Source: Flavobacteriales bacterium
GTDB taxonomy: Bacteria; Bacteroidota; Bacteroidia; Flavobacteriales_F; PHOS-HE28
DNA: 64,000 nt
Direction of reading: 5' to 3'
Assembly (NCBI GenBank): GCA_020635715.1
Contig: JACJZG010000003.1
Location: 205,491-269,490, forward strand
The notes beneath the pieces were generated by a model, which saw nothing but the letters and a program-made list of their open reading frames with translations, made no database searches and was not told the DNA's origin. How positions within the stretch are numbered: the first letter of the stretch is position 1; every line of letters starts with the position of its first letter. Below are positions 24,864 to 33,747 of this stretch, piece by piece. Both the position numbers and the translations under genes were made by a program.

Positions 24864-25775
24864 TTAGGGAACGATGTAACGATCACGCAAGTAGTCAGCC
24901 CATGGGAGGAAGGCTGGTACTGGAGCGTGAGTTCGGACGTCAAGGATGAACTGCTCGTAGGTCAGTGGCTTGAAGGTGTGCTCGGGATGCGTTAGCAGGC
25001 TACCATAGCCCTTGCAGGTCTGAGCCACACAAGTGTTGGCTTCGGGGTAAAGCACCATGAGAGTGGCATAGGCATATCGCTCGCGAAAGCGCTGCTGAAT
25101 GCTCTCTCCGAGTAGCTGGTTCCGCCACAGTTGCCTGTACTCATCGCGTAGGAGATTTTTACTCCAGCCGCCACGGTAGATGCCGGAGTCCGACATAACG
25201 CGATAGTAGGCTGAGCCCACGTCCAGAATGTCACGATCCTCCTTGCTGCCTTTCTTTAACGGATGGGGGCGTTCGGTGTATTTGACTTCAATGCCCACGA
25301 GTCCTATCAATCCGGCCTCATCCTGATATTCTAAGAATGCATCGAAGCTTGTACGATCATCAAGGAACTCCTCGCGCGGGACCGGGGCGTACTCGATCTG
25401 TATCCTACTCGCTTTGCGCAACTTGATCCCGAGCCAAGTGCTGAACAGTCTTCGCCGCAGTGCGGCATCTGAATTAAGCGGAACGAAGAAATTGAACGGC
25501 ACATGTTCGCTTCGCAATAAGTTGGCGTAGACGTTGCGGTTGAAGACAGGAAAGCGCTTGCGCACGGCATCCAGTATCCCTAAGCCATCGAAGTAGTTCA
25601 TGCCCTTACGGGCATCTGCCTCCAGCAGATAGTTGCCGTAGTGGTCGCAGGGCACGCGTAAGTGCTCAGCGCGGAATTTCGACTGATGAAGACGTGCTCG
25701 CGCCAGGAACCCTGTGGGGTCTCTCCGATTGTCCATGGAAACTTGAGCGCCGATATCGAGAGTGAAGGCGGTCAT
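24864..25775 (-). CDS. Putative PD-(D/E)XK restriction-endonuclease-like protein (PGN_0703-like)
   Basis: The 303-residue soluble protein has the nuclease-like core SFDAFLEYQDEAGLIGLVGIEVKYTE, in which the spacing of Asp/Glu and the E-V-K tripeptide fits the PD-(D/E)XK fold. It resembles the PGN_0703 family of putative restriction endonucleases. No methyltransferase partner is visible in the window. It is embedded in the metal cluster in the same orientation (26 and 28 bases from its neighbours), so it may be co-transcribed by accident of insertion. The role could be defence or DNA processing; the assignment rests on motif reading only. Confidence 0.6.
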   Translation of the reverse strand: MTAFTLDIGAQVSMDNRRDPTGFLARARLHQSKFRAEHLRVPCDHYGNYLLEADARKGMNYFDGLGILDAVRKRFPVFNRNVYANLLRSEHVPFNFFVPLNSDAALRRRLFSTWLGIKLRKASRIQIEYAPVPREEFLDDRTSFDAFLEYQDEAGLIGLVGIEVKYTERPHPLKKGSKEDRDILDVGSAYYRVMSDSGIYRGGWSKNLLRDEYRQLWRNQLLGESIQQRFRERYAYATLMVLYPEANTCVAQTCKGYGSLLTHPEHTFKPLTYEQFILDVRTHAPVPAFLPWADYLRDRYIVP

Positions 25776-25803
25776 AATTCGTGGCTTGCGAAGAACCGGT
25801 TCG

Positions 25804-27264
25804 TCAGTGCTGATGCCCGCTGCTTGTGTTCATCATGGCGATCAGGTAGTACGCCCCACCCACGGCTACTTCAGCGTCGGGAGCTACCTCCTGAAGGAAG
25901 GTCACCGCCGTATAGGCGCCATCCGTGGTTCCTTTCTTCACTTCAACACGTTGGAAGGTCATGCTACCCGGCGCAGCATCGTGGTCATGATCTTCACTTT
26001 CCGTGCGTCCCGCAGCCTGCTCCTTGCCGTGGTCGTGTCCATCGCCTTCACTGTGTTCACCGATGCTCTCTTCGCCATGGTCGTGGCCATGGTCCTCGCC
26101 TTTGGCATGTGCGGCCCCATTCTCTTTCGCATGGTCGTGCCTAGAGCCTTGAGCGTGTTCGTGAGCAGGCTCATCCTTATGAGCGGGCTCTTTCTCATGA
26201 CCGTGTCCATGTTCTTCTTCACCCTCCATCCGGATGAACACGAAGTCCTTGCCCTCCATGTTCACGATGGCCTCCGTGAGCACGGCGGTTGTCGTGGCAT
26301 TCCCGATATCAATGCGGGCGGTAACGCCCATACCATCAATAAGGCCGAGCTTATCACCGGTGATCTCGGCGTGTACAGGGATGGTCTTTGTTTCGCTCTC
26401 GAACGCACTGCCAATGGCGAAGACGACCGCAGTGTAGTTCTTACCCGGCAGGTTGGTCAGGTTCAGGTCGATCTTCTGTCCAACCTTGACCTTGGCGATA
26501 TCCTGCTCATAGAGGAAGAGGTCTACATGTAGTTTGCTGTTGTTGACGACACGGAACATCGTGGCGTCCCCACTGACCTTGCTTCCCACGTTCACGGCGA
26601 TGTGCGCTACCGTGCCATCGATGGGGCTTACGATGCTTCCTGAGGGCCGGATCGCATCGGCGCTCAGTTTCATAGGGTCGATGTTGACAAGGCGGAGAAG
26701 TTCAGCGTTCGCATTCACGTCAGCCAGCAACGAAGCGTGCTCTGCGGTCGCCTGTTGCAACGTCTTCTGAGCACTCACGTTCGCACCCGCTAGCTCGGTC
26801 TGCCGCTCCAGTTCCGCTTTTGCAAAGACCAGTCTGGCCTTGGCGTCGAGGTAATTGCGTTGCAGGTCGATGATCGCTTGGTCTGTGATACTGGCCAGCG
26901 CCTGGCCCTTTGTCACATGGTCGCCCTCTTGTACAAGTACTTCCCGGATGGTACCTCCCAACGCGGCAGTTACATCACCGATGTTCTGCGGAGGTACTTT
27001 CAAAAAGCCGGTTGTCTTCAGCGCTGTGGTCAGATCCTTGGATTCGACCCGACCAAGCTTGCCTTCGATGGCCGAGAACTGTTGGGGTGAAACGGTTACA
27101 GTGCTACCGCCTTCGTGGCCTTCTTCTTCACCATGCCCATGCCCCTCCTCTTCTCCTTGCGAGGAGGTGCCACCTCCACAGGAGGCAAGGGCTGCGGAAA
27201 GAAGTATTAGGCAAAGGGCTTGAGGTATGCGCTTGATCGCGCTTGGGATCATCTGCGTATTCAT
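25804..27264 (-). CDS. czcB: CzcB/CusB-like RND periplasmic adaptor lipoprotein with His-rich insert
   Basis: This 486-residue membrane-fusion protein starts with a lipobox (LCLILLSAALASC) and an early His/Glu patch (EEEGHGHGEEEGHEGG). It then has the adaptor core: TTGFLKVPPQNIGDVTA, the barrel-sandwich and coiled-coil hairpin (AKARLVFAKAELERQTELAG), and GSIVSPIDGTVAHIAVN. From about residue 363 to 440 it carries a very His/Glu/Asp-rich stretch (for example KGEDHGHDHGEESIGEHSEG) just before the end of the beta-barrel/MP part. It should link the RND pump to the outer-membrane factor and may itself capture metal through the His-rich insert. It follows the CzcA fusion gene at 12 bases. Confidence 0.9.
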   Translation of the reverse strand: MNTQMIPSAIKRIPQALCLILLSAALASCGGGTSSQGEEEGHGHGEEEGHEGGSTVTVSPQQFSAIEGKLGRVESKDLTTALKTTGFLKVPPQNIGDVTAALGGTIREVLVQEGDHVTKGQALASITDQAIIDLQRNYLDAKARLVFAKAELERQTELAGANVSAQKTLQQATAEHASLLADVNANAELLRLVNIDPMKLSADAIRPSGSIVSPIDGTVAHIAVNVGSKVSGDATMFRVVNNSKLHVDLFLYEQDIAKVKVGQKIDLNLTNLPGKNYTAVVFAIGSAFESETKTIPVHAEITGDKLGLIDGMGVTARIDIGNATTTAVLTEAIVNMEGKDFVFIRMEGEEEHGHGHEKEPAHKDEPAHEHAQGSRHDHAKENGAAHAKGEDHGHDHGEESIGEHSEGDGHDHGKEQAAGRTESEDHDHDAAPGSMTFQRVEVKKGTTDGAYTAVTFLQEVAPDAEVAVGGAYYLIAMMNTSSGHQH

Positions 27265-27276
27265 TCCAGTATGGTC

Positions 27277-30200
27277 TTAAAGGCCGCTCAGGGCCCGGAG
27301 GTGGAGGACGGTAAGGGCGAGCTCGTAACGCACGCGCAGATGCTCGGCGTTCAGTTGAAAGGCCTGCTCGATGCCTTGTGTGAATTGGAAATAGTCGACT
27401 TCGCCTGCCTGATAGGCACGTTGGGCGTCATCGCTCAAGGTGCTGGCCAGGGCGGCACCGGTGCTCTCGAAGTATGCCAAGCTCTCGCGTAATTGCACAA
27501 GCTGTGCTTGCGTGCTCGCACGTTCGCTGGTTCGCTGGCGACGGATGGCTTCAAGCTCCTGTACCGCGATCTCGCTTCTCAGACGTGCTGCTTTGGTGCG
27601 TACCCCCTGACCGCTACCCGGAAGGGGAACCGTCGCGCCGATGAGGTAGCCGCTGAATGGTGATCTCCCATCGAATGTTTGGTAGAAGCCGCCCCCCTGC
27701 AGGTTGGGTGCCCACTGGCTGCGCTGTAGCTTCCATTCTGCCTGCGCGACCTGCGCACGTTGCTCCATCGATGCGATCAGCGGATCGCTGTTTCCGCTGG
27801 GATCAGGAGCCTTGGCCGTGTTCAGCAGTTCATTCGGTATCGGCACTACCGCGTTGAGTGGTCCTGTCCAGCGCTCGACCTCGGCTTGATAGGCCAGGAG
27901 GTCAGCCTGTGCTTGGCGTAAACGCACCTTCACTTGTTCAGCACGGCTTTGCGCACTTGTCTTCTCCAAGCGCCCCGTCCCGCCGAGCTCGTAACGCTTG
28001 GTAGCAAAAGCCGCCATTGACGAATAGGAGCTGTCGAGTTCTTGCAGGATGCGAACCTGTTCGACCCCCATGGCCCATTGCAGGTACGCACCGCCCGCGC
28101 TTTCCTTCACATACGCTGAGGTGTTCAGTTGCTCGCTCTCGGCCAGTCGCAAGCTCTCTTTCAAGAAAGCCGCTCTTCGGGCGATCGTTGTCGGGAATGC
28201 GAACCCCGTAGTGGCTTGCAGGTTGATATCCGAGCGGTATGGCCCTTGGATCTGGCCCTGCATGAACTGCGCGTTCAGTGGCGTCAGTCCGAATGCTGTC
28301 CGTCGTAAGGCTTCCTGCTCCTGCACGCCGAGTTCAGCGGCCGTCATACTGGGATGTGTCCGCAAGGCGCGGGCGATGGCCGTATCCATCGGCAGTGTTT
28401 CCTGTGCAGAGGCGCTGCCGACCAGAAGTAGCAGGAAGGATGAGACGACGAGCAGCGGTGTCTTCGCTGATCTCTCATCGTTACCCTTGGAACCGCGTGG
28501 CCCCATGAAGAGCAGGTAAAGGACTGGGAGCACCAAGAGCGTGAGCGCCGTAGCCGTGACCAATCCGCCTATCACCACTGTGGCCAAAGGACGTTGTACC
28601 TCAGCACCGGCATTGCCGCTCAAAGCCATCGGCAGGAAGCCTAGTGAAGCGACCGCTGCGGTCATTAGTACTGGACGCAGTCGAATGCGTGTACCGCGCA
28701 ACACGCGTTCTTTCAGGTCGGCGATCCCTTCCTTCTCCAGTTGGTCGAAGGTGCCAATGAGCACGATGCCGTTCAGCACCGCTACACCGAACAGAGCAAT
28801 AAAGCCGACTCCTGCACTGATGCTGAAGGGCATGTCGCGCAATAGGAGCGCCAAAACACCGCCGATGGCGCTCATCGGTATGCGGTGTAGATCAGCAGCG
28901 CATCGCTTCACACTGCTGAAGGTGAAGTAGAGCAGCAGGAAGATGAGGCCCAAGGCGATGGGTACAGCAACCATTAGGCGTTTGCTGGCCGCCTGTAGAT
29001 TCTCGAATGTTCCGCCGAACGTGTAGTAGTAGCCCGAGGGCATTCTGACTTCCGCGTCGATCCGGCCTTGTAGCTCTTCCACGAAGCTCTCCACATCACG
29101 GCCACGGATGTTCACCCCTACAGCAATGCGGCGCTTTGCATCCTCACGGCTGATCTGGGCTGGCCCTGGAACTAACGATACGGTTGCGACCTGCTGTAAC
29201 TGGATCTGACCACCGGACGGAAGCGCCACGAAGAGCGAGCGCACATCGTCGATGCTCTGGCGTTGCTGCTGAGCAAGGCGCACAACCAGGTCGAAGCGGC
29301 GTTCGTTCTCGTAGATGGCACCGGTCGCCTCACCCGCGAAGGCGGTACGCACGGTCCGGTTCAGGTCGCGGATGTTGAGGCCGTATTGGGCGACGCGTGC
29401 GCGGTCGTAGGTGACGGTGATCTGGGGTAGTCCAACCACTTTTTCCACTTGCGGCTCACCCGCACCCTGCACCTCGCCGACCAGCCCGGCTACCTGCTGG
29501 GCGATCACCGCGAGCGTATCCATGTTCTCGCCGTAGACCTTCACGGCCACGTCCTGGCGGATACCGGTCATCAATTCGTTGAACCGCATCTGAATGGGTT
29601 GGGTGGCTTCGTAGAACACACCGGGTACTTGCTTCAACGCTTGGAGCATGGTGTCCTGCAGACTCTCACGATCGTGAGCGGTGGTCCACTCATCCTTATC
29701 CTTTAGAATGATCATGAGGTCCGTGGCCTCTGGCGGCATGGGGTCGGTCGGTATTTCCGCGCTACCTGTTCGCCCGACCACTTGTTCCACTTCAGGGAAC
29801 TGGAGCAGGATCTTCTCCACCTTAGCATTGTTGGCGATGCTCTGGCTCAGCGACGCGCCTTGAGGTAGGATGCTATGGAAGGCGAAGTCACCCTCTTCCA
29901 AAGTGGGGATGAACTCTCCGCCCATGCGCGCGAACAGGAACACCGAACCAATGAATAGGGCTACCGCCACGCCAACGGTCTTCAGTCGATTGCGCAAGGC
30001 GAAACCGATGATCGGGTCGTACCATTTCTGGAAACGGTCCATCATGCGATCGCTGAGATTCCTTGCGTGCGTCGTATTGCGCGGTAGGAAGAGCGCGCTC
30101 ATCATCGGGACATACGTGAGCGAGAGCAACAACGCGCCCAGGATGGCGAAGCTTACGGTAATGGCCATGGGCCGGAACATCTTGCCCTCGATACCTACGA

Positions 30201-31596
30201 GCGTGAGAATGGGGATGTAGACGATGAGGATGATGATCTCACCAAAGGCTGCGCTGCTACGGATCTTGCTGGCGCTGACGAACACTTCACGGTCCATTTC
30301 CGCTTTGCTAAGACGGCGGCCTTTGAAGCGAGAATGGAGATGGTGTAATGTGGCTTCCACGATGATCACAGCGCCGTCCACGATCAAGCCGAAGTCGATG
30401 GCACCAAGACTCATGAGGTTGCCACTCACTCCGAAAGCGTTCATGAGAATGATCGCGAAGAGCATGCACAGTGGGATCACCGAGGCCACGATGAGACCCG
30501 CTCGCCAGTTACCCAGGAAGAGAACCAGCACGAAGATCACGATCAGTGCACCCTCGATCAGGTTGGTCTTCACCGTACCGATGGCACGTTCGACGAGGTC
30601 GCTCCGCACGAGGTATGGCTCGATCACCAGGCCTTCGGGCAATGCCTTCTGTACGTTCGGTATCCGAGCCTCTATATCCTTCACCACTTGCGCGCTGTTC
30701 GCTCCCTTCAGCATCATCACTGCGCCCCCGACGGCCTCTCCATTGCCATTTCGTGTAAGCGAGCCATAACGCGGCGCGGCACCGTATCCCACCTCGGCCA
30801 CATCCCCTACAAGCAACGGGACACCCCCTTCGGACGTTTTCACGACCACACGCCGTATGTCATCAAGCGAACGGAGGAGGCCTTCACCTCGAATGCTGTA
30901 GCTGTTGGGCTTTTTCTCGATGTATGCACCGCCTGTGTTCTCGTTGTTGGACTCCAACGCTGCGAACAACTCGGTGATGGTGACCCCCATGCTCTGGAGG
31001 CGCTTGGGGTCCACGCTCACCTCATACTGTTTCACTTCCCCACCGTAGCTGTTGACCTCAGCCACTCCCGGAGTTCCCAAGAGCTGGCGCACGACGATCC
31101 ATTCCTGAATGGTGCGGAGGTCGCTCGGGCTGAACTTGCCCTCGTAGCCTTCCTTTGGGTGGAGGACGTACTGGTACACTTCGCCAAGGCCCGTGCTCAC
31201 GGGAGCCATCATAGGCTTACCCACGCCGGGTGGTATCAGGTCCGTTGCTTCTCCTAGGCGCTGGTCCACAAGGGTGCGGGCGAAGTACACGTCAACCTCT
31301 TCATCGAAGACGATGGTCACAAGGCTTAACCCGAAGCGACTGATGGAGCGGATCTCCACCAAGTCGGGCAAGCTGGCCATCGCGCGCTCGATGGGCGCTG
31401 AGACGAACTGTTCCACCTCCTGTGCGGCCAGGGTAGGGGTGGTGGTGATCACCTGCACCTGATTGTTGGTGATGTCGGGTACGGCGTCTATCGGTAGCTG
31501 CGATAGCGAGTATGCCCCGTATAGGACCAGCACGAGCGTAAAGAGCCCGATGATGGCCTTGTTGCGTATGGAGAACTGGATGACCTTGTCGATCAT
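27277..31596 (-). CDS. czcA: CzcA/CusA-type heavy-metal RND pump fused to an outer-membrane factor domain
   Basis: From the ATG at 31596 (MIDKVIQFSIRNKAIIG) the protein has 1439 residues. The first 1040 or so are a heavy-metal RND pump: SQLPIDAVPDITNNQVQVITTTP, the proton-relay segment GAIDFGLIVDGAVIIVEATLHH, and GVGFIALFGVAVLNGIVLI. The last 350 residues are TolC/CzcC-like (AIARALRTHPSMTAAELGVQ and repeated helical segments), joined by an internal signal-peptide-like stretch (LLVVSSFLLLLVGSASAQ). It would use the proton gradient to export Co/Zn/Cd, Cu or Ag. Around residues 896-905 the strongly conserved ALLI segment is replaced by RCAADLHR, best explained by a compensated double frameshift at 28880-28903. 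The frame is open 27 codons further upstream without family similarity. Confidence 0.92.
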   Translation of the reverse strand: MIDKVIQFSIRNKAIIGLFTLVLVLYGAYSLSQLPIDAVPDITNNQVQVITTTPTLAAQEVEQFVSAPIERAMASLPDLVEIRSISRFGLSLVTIVFDEEVDVYFARTLVDQRLGEATDLIPPGVGKPMMAPVSTGLGEVYQYVLHPKEGYEGKFSPSDLRTIQEWIVVRQLLGTPGVAEVNSYGGEVKQYEVSVDPKRLQSMGVTITELFAALESNNENTGGAYIEKKPNSYSIRGEGLLRSLDDIRRVVVKTSEGGVPLLVGDVAEVGYGAAPRYGSLTRNGNGEAVGGAVMMLKGANSAQVVKDIEARIPNVQKALPEGLVIEPYLVRSDLVERAIGTVKTNLIEGALIVIFVLVLFLGNWRAGLIVASVIPLCMLFAIILMNAFGVSGNLMSLGAIDFGLIVDGAVIIVEATLHHLHSRFKGRRLSKAEMDREVFVSASKIRSSAAFGEIIILIVYIPILTLVGIEGKMFRPMAITVSFAILGALLLSLTYVPMMSALFLPRNTTHARNLSDRMMDRFQKWYDPIIGFALRNRLKTVGVAVALFIGSVFLFARMGGEFIPTLEEGDFAFHSILPQGASLSQSIANNAKVEKILLQFPEVEQVVGRTGSAEIPTDPMPPEATDLMIILKDKDEWTTAHDRESLQDTMLQALKQVPGVFYEATQPIQMRFNELMTGIRQDVAVKVYGENMDTLAVIAQQVAGLVGEVQGAGEPQVEKVVGLPQITVTYDRARVAQYGLNIRDLNRTVRTAFAGEATGAIYENERRFDLVVRLAQQQRQSIDDVRSLFVALPSGGQIQLQQVATVSLVPGPAQISREDAKRRIAVGVNIRGRDVESFVEELQGRIDAEVRMPSGYYYTFGGTFENLQAASKRLMVAVPIALGLIFLLLYFTFSSVKRCAADLHRIPMSAIGGVLALLLRDMPFSISAGVGFIALFGVAVLNGIVLIGTFDQLEKEGIADLKERVLRGTRIRLRPVLMTAAVASLGFLPMALSGNAGAEVQRPLATVVIGGLVTATALTLLVLPVLYLLFMGPRGSKGNDERSAKTPLLVVSSFLLLLVGSASAQETLPMDTAIARALRTHPSMTAAELGVQEQEALRRTAFGLTPLNAQFMQGQIQGPYRSDINLQATTGFAFPTTIARRAAFLKESLRLAESEQLNTSAYVKESAGGAYLQWAMGVEQVRILQELDSSYSSMAAFATKRYELGGTGRLEKTSAQSRAEQVKVRLRQAQADLLAYQAEVERWTGPLNAVVPIPNELLNTAKAPDPSGNSDPLIASMEQRAQVAQAEWKLQRSQWAPNLQGGGFYQTFDGRSPFSGYLIGATVPLPGSGQGVRTKAARLRSEIAVQELEAIRRQRTSERASTQAQLVQLRESLAYFESTGAALASTLSDDAQRAYQAGEVDYFQFTQGIEQAFQLNAEHLRVRYELALTVLHLRALSGL

Positions 31597-31699
31597 TGGA
31601 ATGCTTGAGTGAAATGGACGGAACGAAGGCGCCGAATGACCGCAATGCGGTCTGTCATGCCCGAAGGCACGGCGCAAAAGGGCGCGCTTAGGCGCTAAC

Positions 31700-32062
31700 T
31701 CAAGCCTTGGGAGGGTTCCACACGTTCCCGGAGTATCCGCACGGTGGAACGTCGATCACATGGGCACCCACGACTGTGGTGAGGGCGGCCACGCCGATCT
31801 GCAAAGAGCTGTTCACAGGAGAGAGGGCCACCAGGCCGCTGCACGCACAGAACTCACCATGACAGTCCTCGCTGAAAGGGTCGTGGTCATGGTCATCGTG
31901 TTGGTGAGTCGGGCCATGCTCCTCATGGAAAAGGTCATGGAACTCCTCACCAGTGTGCTGCTCCAGGAAATGAGCCACAGCACTCGGTACATGCAACCAT
32001 TCGTGTACCTCGAACGCACTGTAGGCGTAGAGGACCAAGACGAGGGCAAATGAGAACCGCAT
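31700..32062 (-). CDS. Small His-rich membrane/periplasmic protein, first gene of the metal cluster
   Basis: The ATG at 32062 gives 120 residues starting with a signal or membrane helix (FALVLVLYAYSAFEVHEWLHV). A His/Asp/Glu-rich metal-binding-like segment (HTGEEFHDLFHEEHGPTHQHDDHDHDP) and a few Cys (CHGEFCACSG) follow, then a C-terminal hydrophobic part. I do not recognise the family. The His-rich stretch and position upstream of czcA suggest metal sensing, buffering or transport help. An exact TACTTTTG promoter element lies only six bases upstream of the ATG, so the message may be leaderless. Confidence 0.68.
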   Translation of the reverse strand: MRFSFALVLVLYAYSAFEVHEWLHVPSAVAHFLEQHTGEEFHDLFHEEHGPTHQHDDHDHDPFSEDCHGEFCACSGLVALSPVNSSLQIGVAALTTVVGAHVIDVPPCGYSGNVWNPPKA

Positions 32063-32068
32063 GCGGTG

Positions 32069-32098
32069 CAAAAGTAGATTGTTGAACGAAGGACTCAA
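32069..32098 (-). promoter_or_regulatory. Bacteroidota-type promoter of the metal-efflux cluster
   Basis: On the minus strand TACTTTTG (32076-32069) matches TAnnTTTG and is preceded at 19 bases by TTG (32098-32096). The ATG of the first gene is at 32062, only six bases past the element. This is the likely start of the leftward metal cluster transcript. Confidence 0.65.
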
Positions 32099-32438
32099 GT
32101 GGAAGTTGTGCTCGGATTGGACGCCTGACGATCTCCTTAGGACTGCCCTGAGAGGAAAGGCGGGTTCACGATAAGCTTGTCGGGTTGGTCGTGACGTGTG
32201 CTCATTTCCTGGAGTTCTACAACTTCGGTCAGGGGGCAAACTTCCTTGAGAGAAGACGGCAGGATTGTTCGTCCAAGAAGAACGAGGTAGCAGAAAGGCG
32301 AGTTATGTATCCGAGGTTCATGGATGTCACTTGCTGTTTCACGCGGCGGTGGACACTGTTGCAACAGATGCGTCATGTGTGCAGGTGTCATGCACGCCAA
32401 CTGCTCAGACGCAACCTCGATAGTCGCGAGGAATCTTC
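32099..32438. other. Non-coding stretch upstream of the metal cluster
   Basis: About 340 bases between the metal-cluster promoter and the stop of the next minus-strand gene. Short open frames exist (for example on the minus strand around 32137-32400) but have no signal peptide, domain or convincing start. I see no regulator gene and no clear operator. Confidence 0.45.
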
Positions 32439-32870
32439 TCAGTTCAGGAGGAAGCGCTCATCCGAGCGACCGATTTGACGCTCGAAAAGGTCATTCATCC
32501 AGAAGTAGTGGGAGGTAAGCGCATTCAAACGCTGAACGTCCACATTCCCTTGTAACGTAACTTCATAGGTGGTCAGGGGCGTCCGGAGCTGCCCGCGTTG
32601 CTGATACATTCGAGCGTAGAGGTCCAGCAGAACGCCTTCCGAGAATGGAGCATCGATGGAAAGTACAATGCATCGTTCTTTTCTGTCATGGGAGAACAAG
32701 TAGTTGTACGTGGCACAGGTGCTGATCCTCAGCGCTGCCTGCGAATGGTAGTAACGCATGAGGAACATGCGAACACCACGACGCAGATCCGCGATATGAG
32801 CACCGTGAAGCGACGTGAACACCAGTGACACCGAGAATGGCCGAGGTCGATAGGGATCGGACAAGTTCAT
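32439..32870 (-). CDS. Hypothetical protein (143 aa)
   Basis: The protein is soluble and mixed alpha/beta, rich in aromatic residues (MFLMRYYHSQAALRIST, YNYLFSHDRKERCIVLSID, LTSHYFWMNDLFERQIG). I recognise no family. It lies 65 bases downstream of another unknown minus-strand gene with an HUH-like motif, and upstream of the metal cluster. Base composition is island-like. Confidence in coding status is moderate. Confidence 0.5.
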   Translation of the reverse strand: MNLSDPYRPRPFSVSLVFTSLHGAHIADLRRGVRMFLMRYYHSQAALRISTCATYNYLFSHDRKERCIVLSIDAPFSEGVLLDLYARMYQQRGQLRTPLTTYEVTLQGNVDVQRLNALTSHYFWMNDLFERQIGRSDERFLLN

Positions 32871-32935
32871 GTGGTCGGGAGAATTGAATGCCCCCCACTA
32901 TAAGGGCGCTCGGAAAGGTGGTAGTCGGTTATCAG

Positions 32936-33586
32936 CTATGGTGCGCGACACATGCCGCTCAGTACTAATAAACCGAACATCGCATCGACCCATCCCCGAA
33001 CGACGCGTACCAAGAGCGCTATGAGCCCAGTAAGCTGAGGAAGCAGGGGTTCTTCATCATGAACTGCTTCGCTACCTGTACCGAACTCATTCCGGACCTT
33101 CGATGGTTCATTTTCCAGAACTCCTTCGCTCGCCTCACGCTCCTGACGGGCGACCGGCATCGCTGTATGTTTGATACTGTCCTCTGCTTTCATCATATAA
33201 CATCGGGCGTTTGGGTCCTTCCCGAGGTAATGGAGCAAGCCATCTACACTCCAGATCGGTGTGATATGCACATCCAGTCCGTTCGCACGGAGCCGTTCGG
33301 CTATAAGCACCACGTCATCTTTGGGTTTTGACAGAACCCAATGCACATGAGGTCGGTCGATGGAAACGTCGCCTCGTGCTTGCATTCTTTCGATAACGAC
33401 CAAGCCATCATGCCGGATGGACCCAGCGATCGTGACAACTTCGTCGCATTGTTTATCAGCGTCCCCGTCACTACATGGATTCACGGTGACCAGATGTCCT
33501 CCACTGATGAAGAGCCGTCCAAGATCCCTTACTGTTCCTCGATCGATCGATTTCACGTCGCTTGGTTTGTTTGCTACAGAGCACAC
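32936..33586 (-). CDS. Hypothetical protein with HUH-like HVHWV motif
   Basis: This 216-residue protein is read from a GTG at 33586; no ATG is near. The middle holds RPHVHWVLSKPKDDVV, resembling the HxHxx metal-binding motif of HUH endonucleases (Rep/relaxase/IS200 types). About 45 residues later YLGKDPNARCYMMK could be the Tyr-x-x-Lys catalytic motif. The C-terminus has a hydrophobic segment (LTGLIALLVRVV), which is unusual for a Rep protein. If real, it would be a replication or mobilisation protein of the island; as an alternative it is an unrelated small protein. I rank it as a low-certainty call. Confidence 0.45.
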   Translation of the reverse strand: MCSVANKPSDVKSIDRGTVRDLGRLFISGGHLVTVNPCSDGDADKQCDEVVTIAGSIRHDGLVVIERMQARGDVSIDRPHVHWVLSKPKDDVVLIAERLRANGLDVHITPIWSVDGLLHYLGKDPNARCYMMKAEDSIKHTAMPVARQEREASEGVLENEPSKVRNEFGTGSEAVHDEEPLLPQLTGLIALLVRVVRGWVDAMFGLLVLSGMCRAP

Positions 33587-33747
33587 GAAGACTACTCGGG
33601 TATAAACCGTCCTCGCTTTGAAGAATCATAGTTCCACTCTCGGGCGAAAACAAAATGGCCCGCCCGCCTTACCACCCTAAATGGGTCGTTAAGGTGTTGG
33701 AGATGAGGTCGGTAACAGATGAAAGAAAATTCCGATGGCCCGGATGC

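Noticed and set aside
32137..32400. 87-codon minus-strand frame in the non-coding region upstream of the metal cluster
   Set aside because: No domain, signal or start support; composition is not protein-like.
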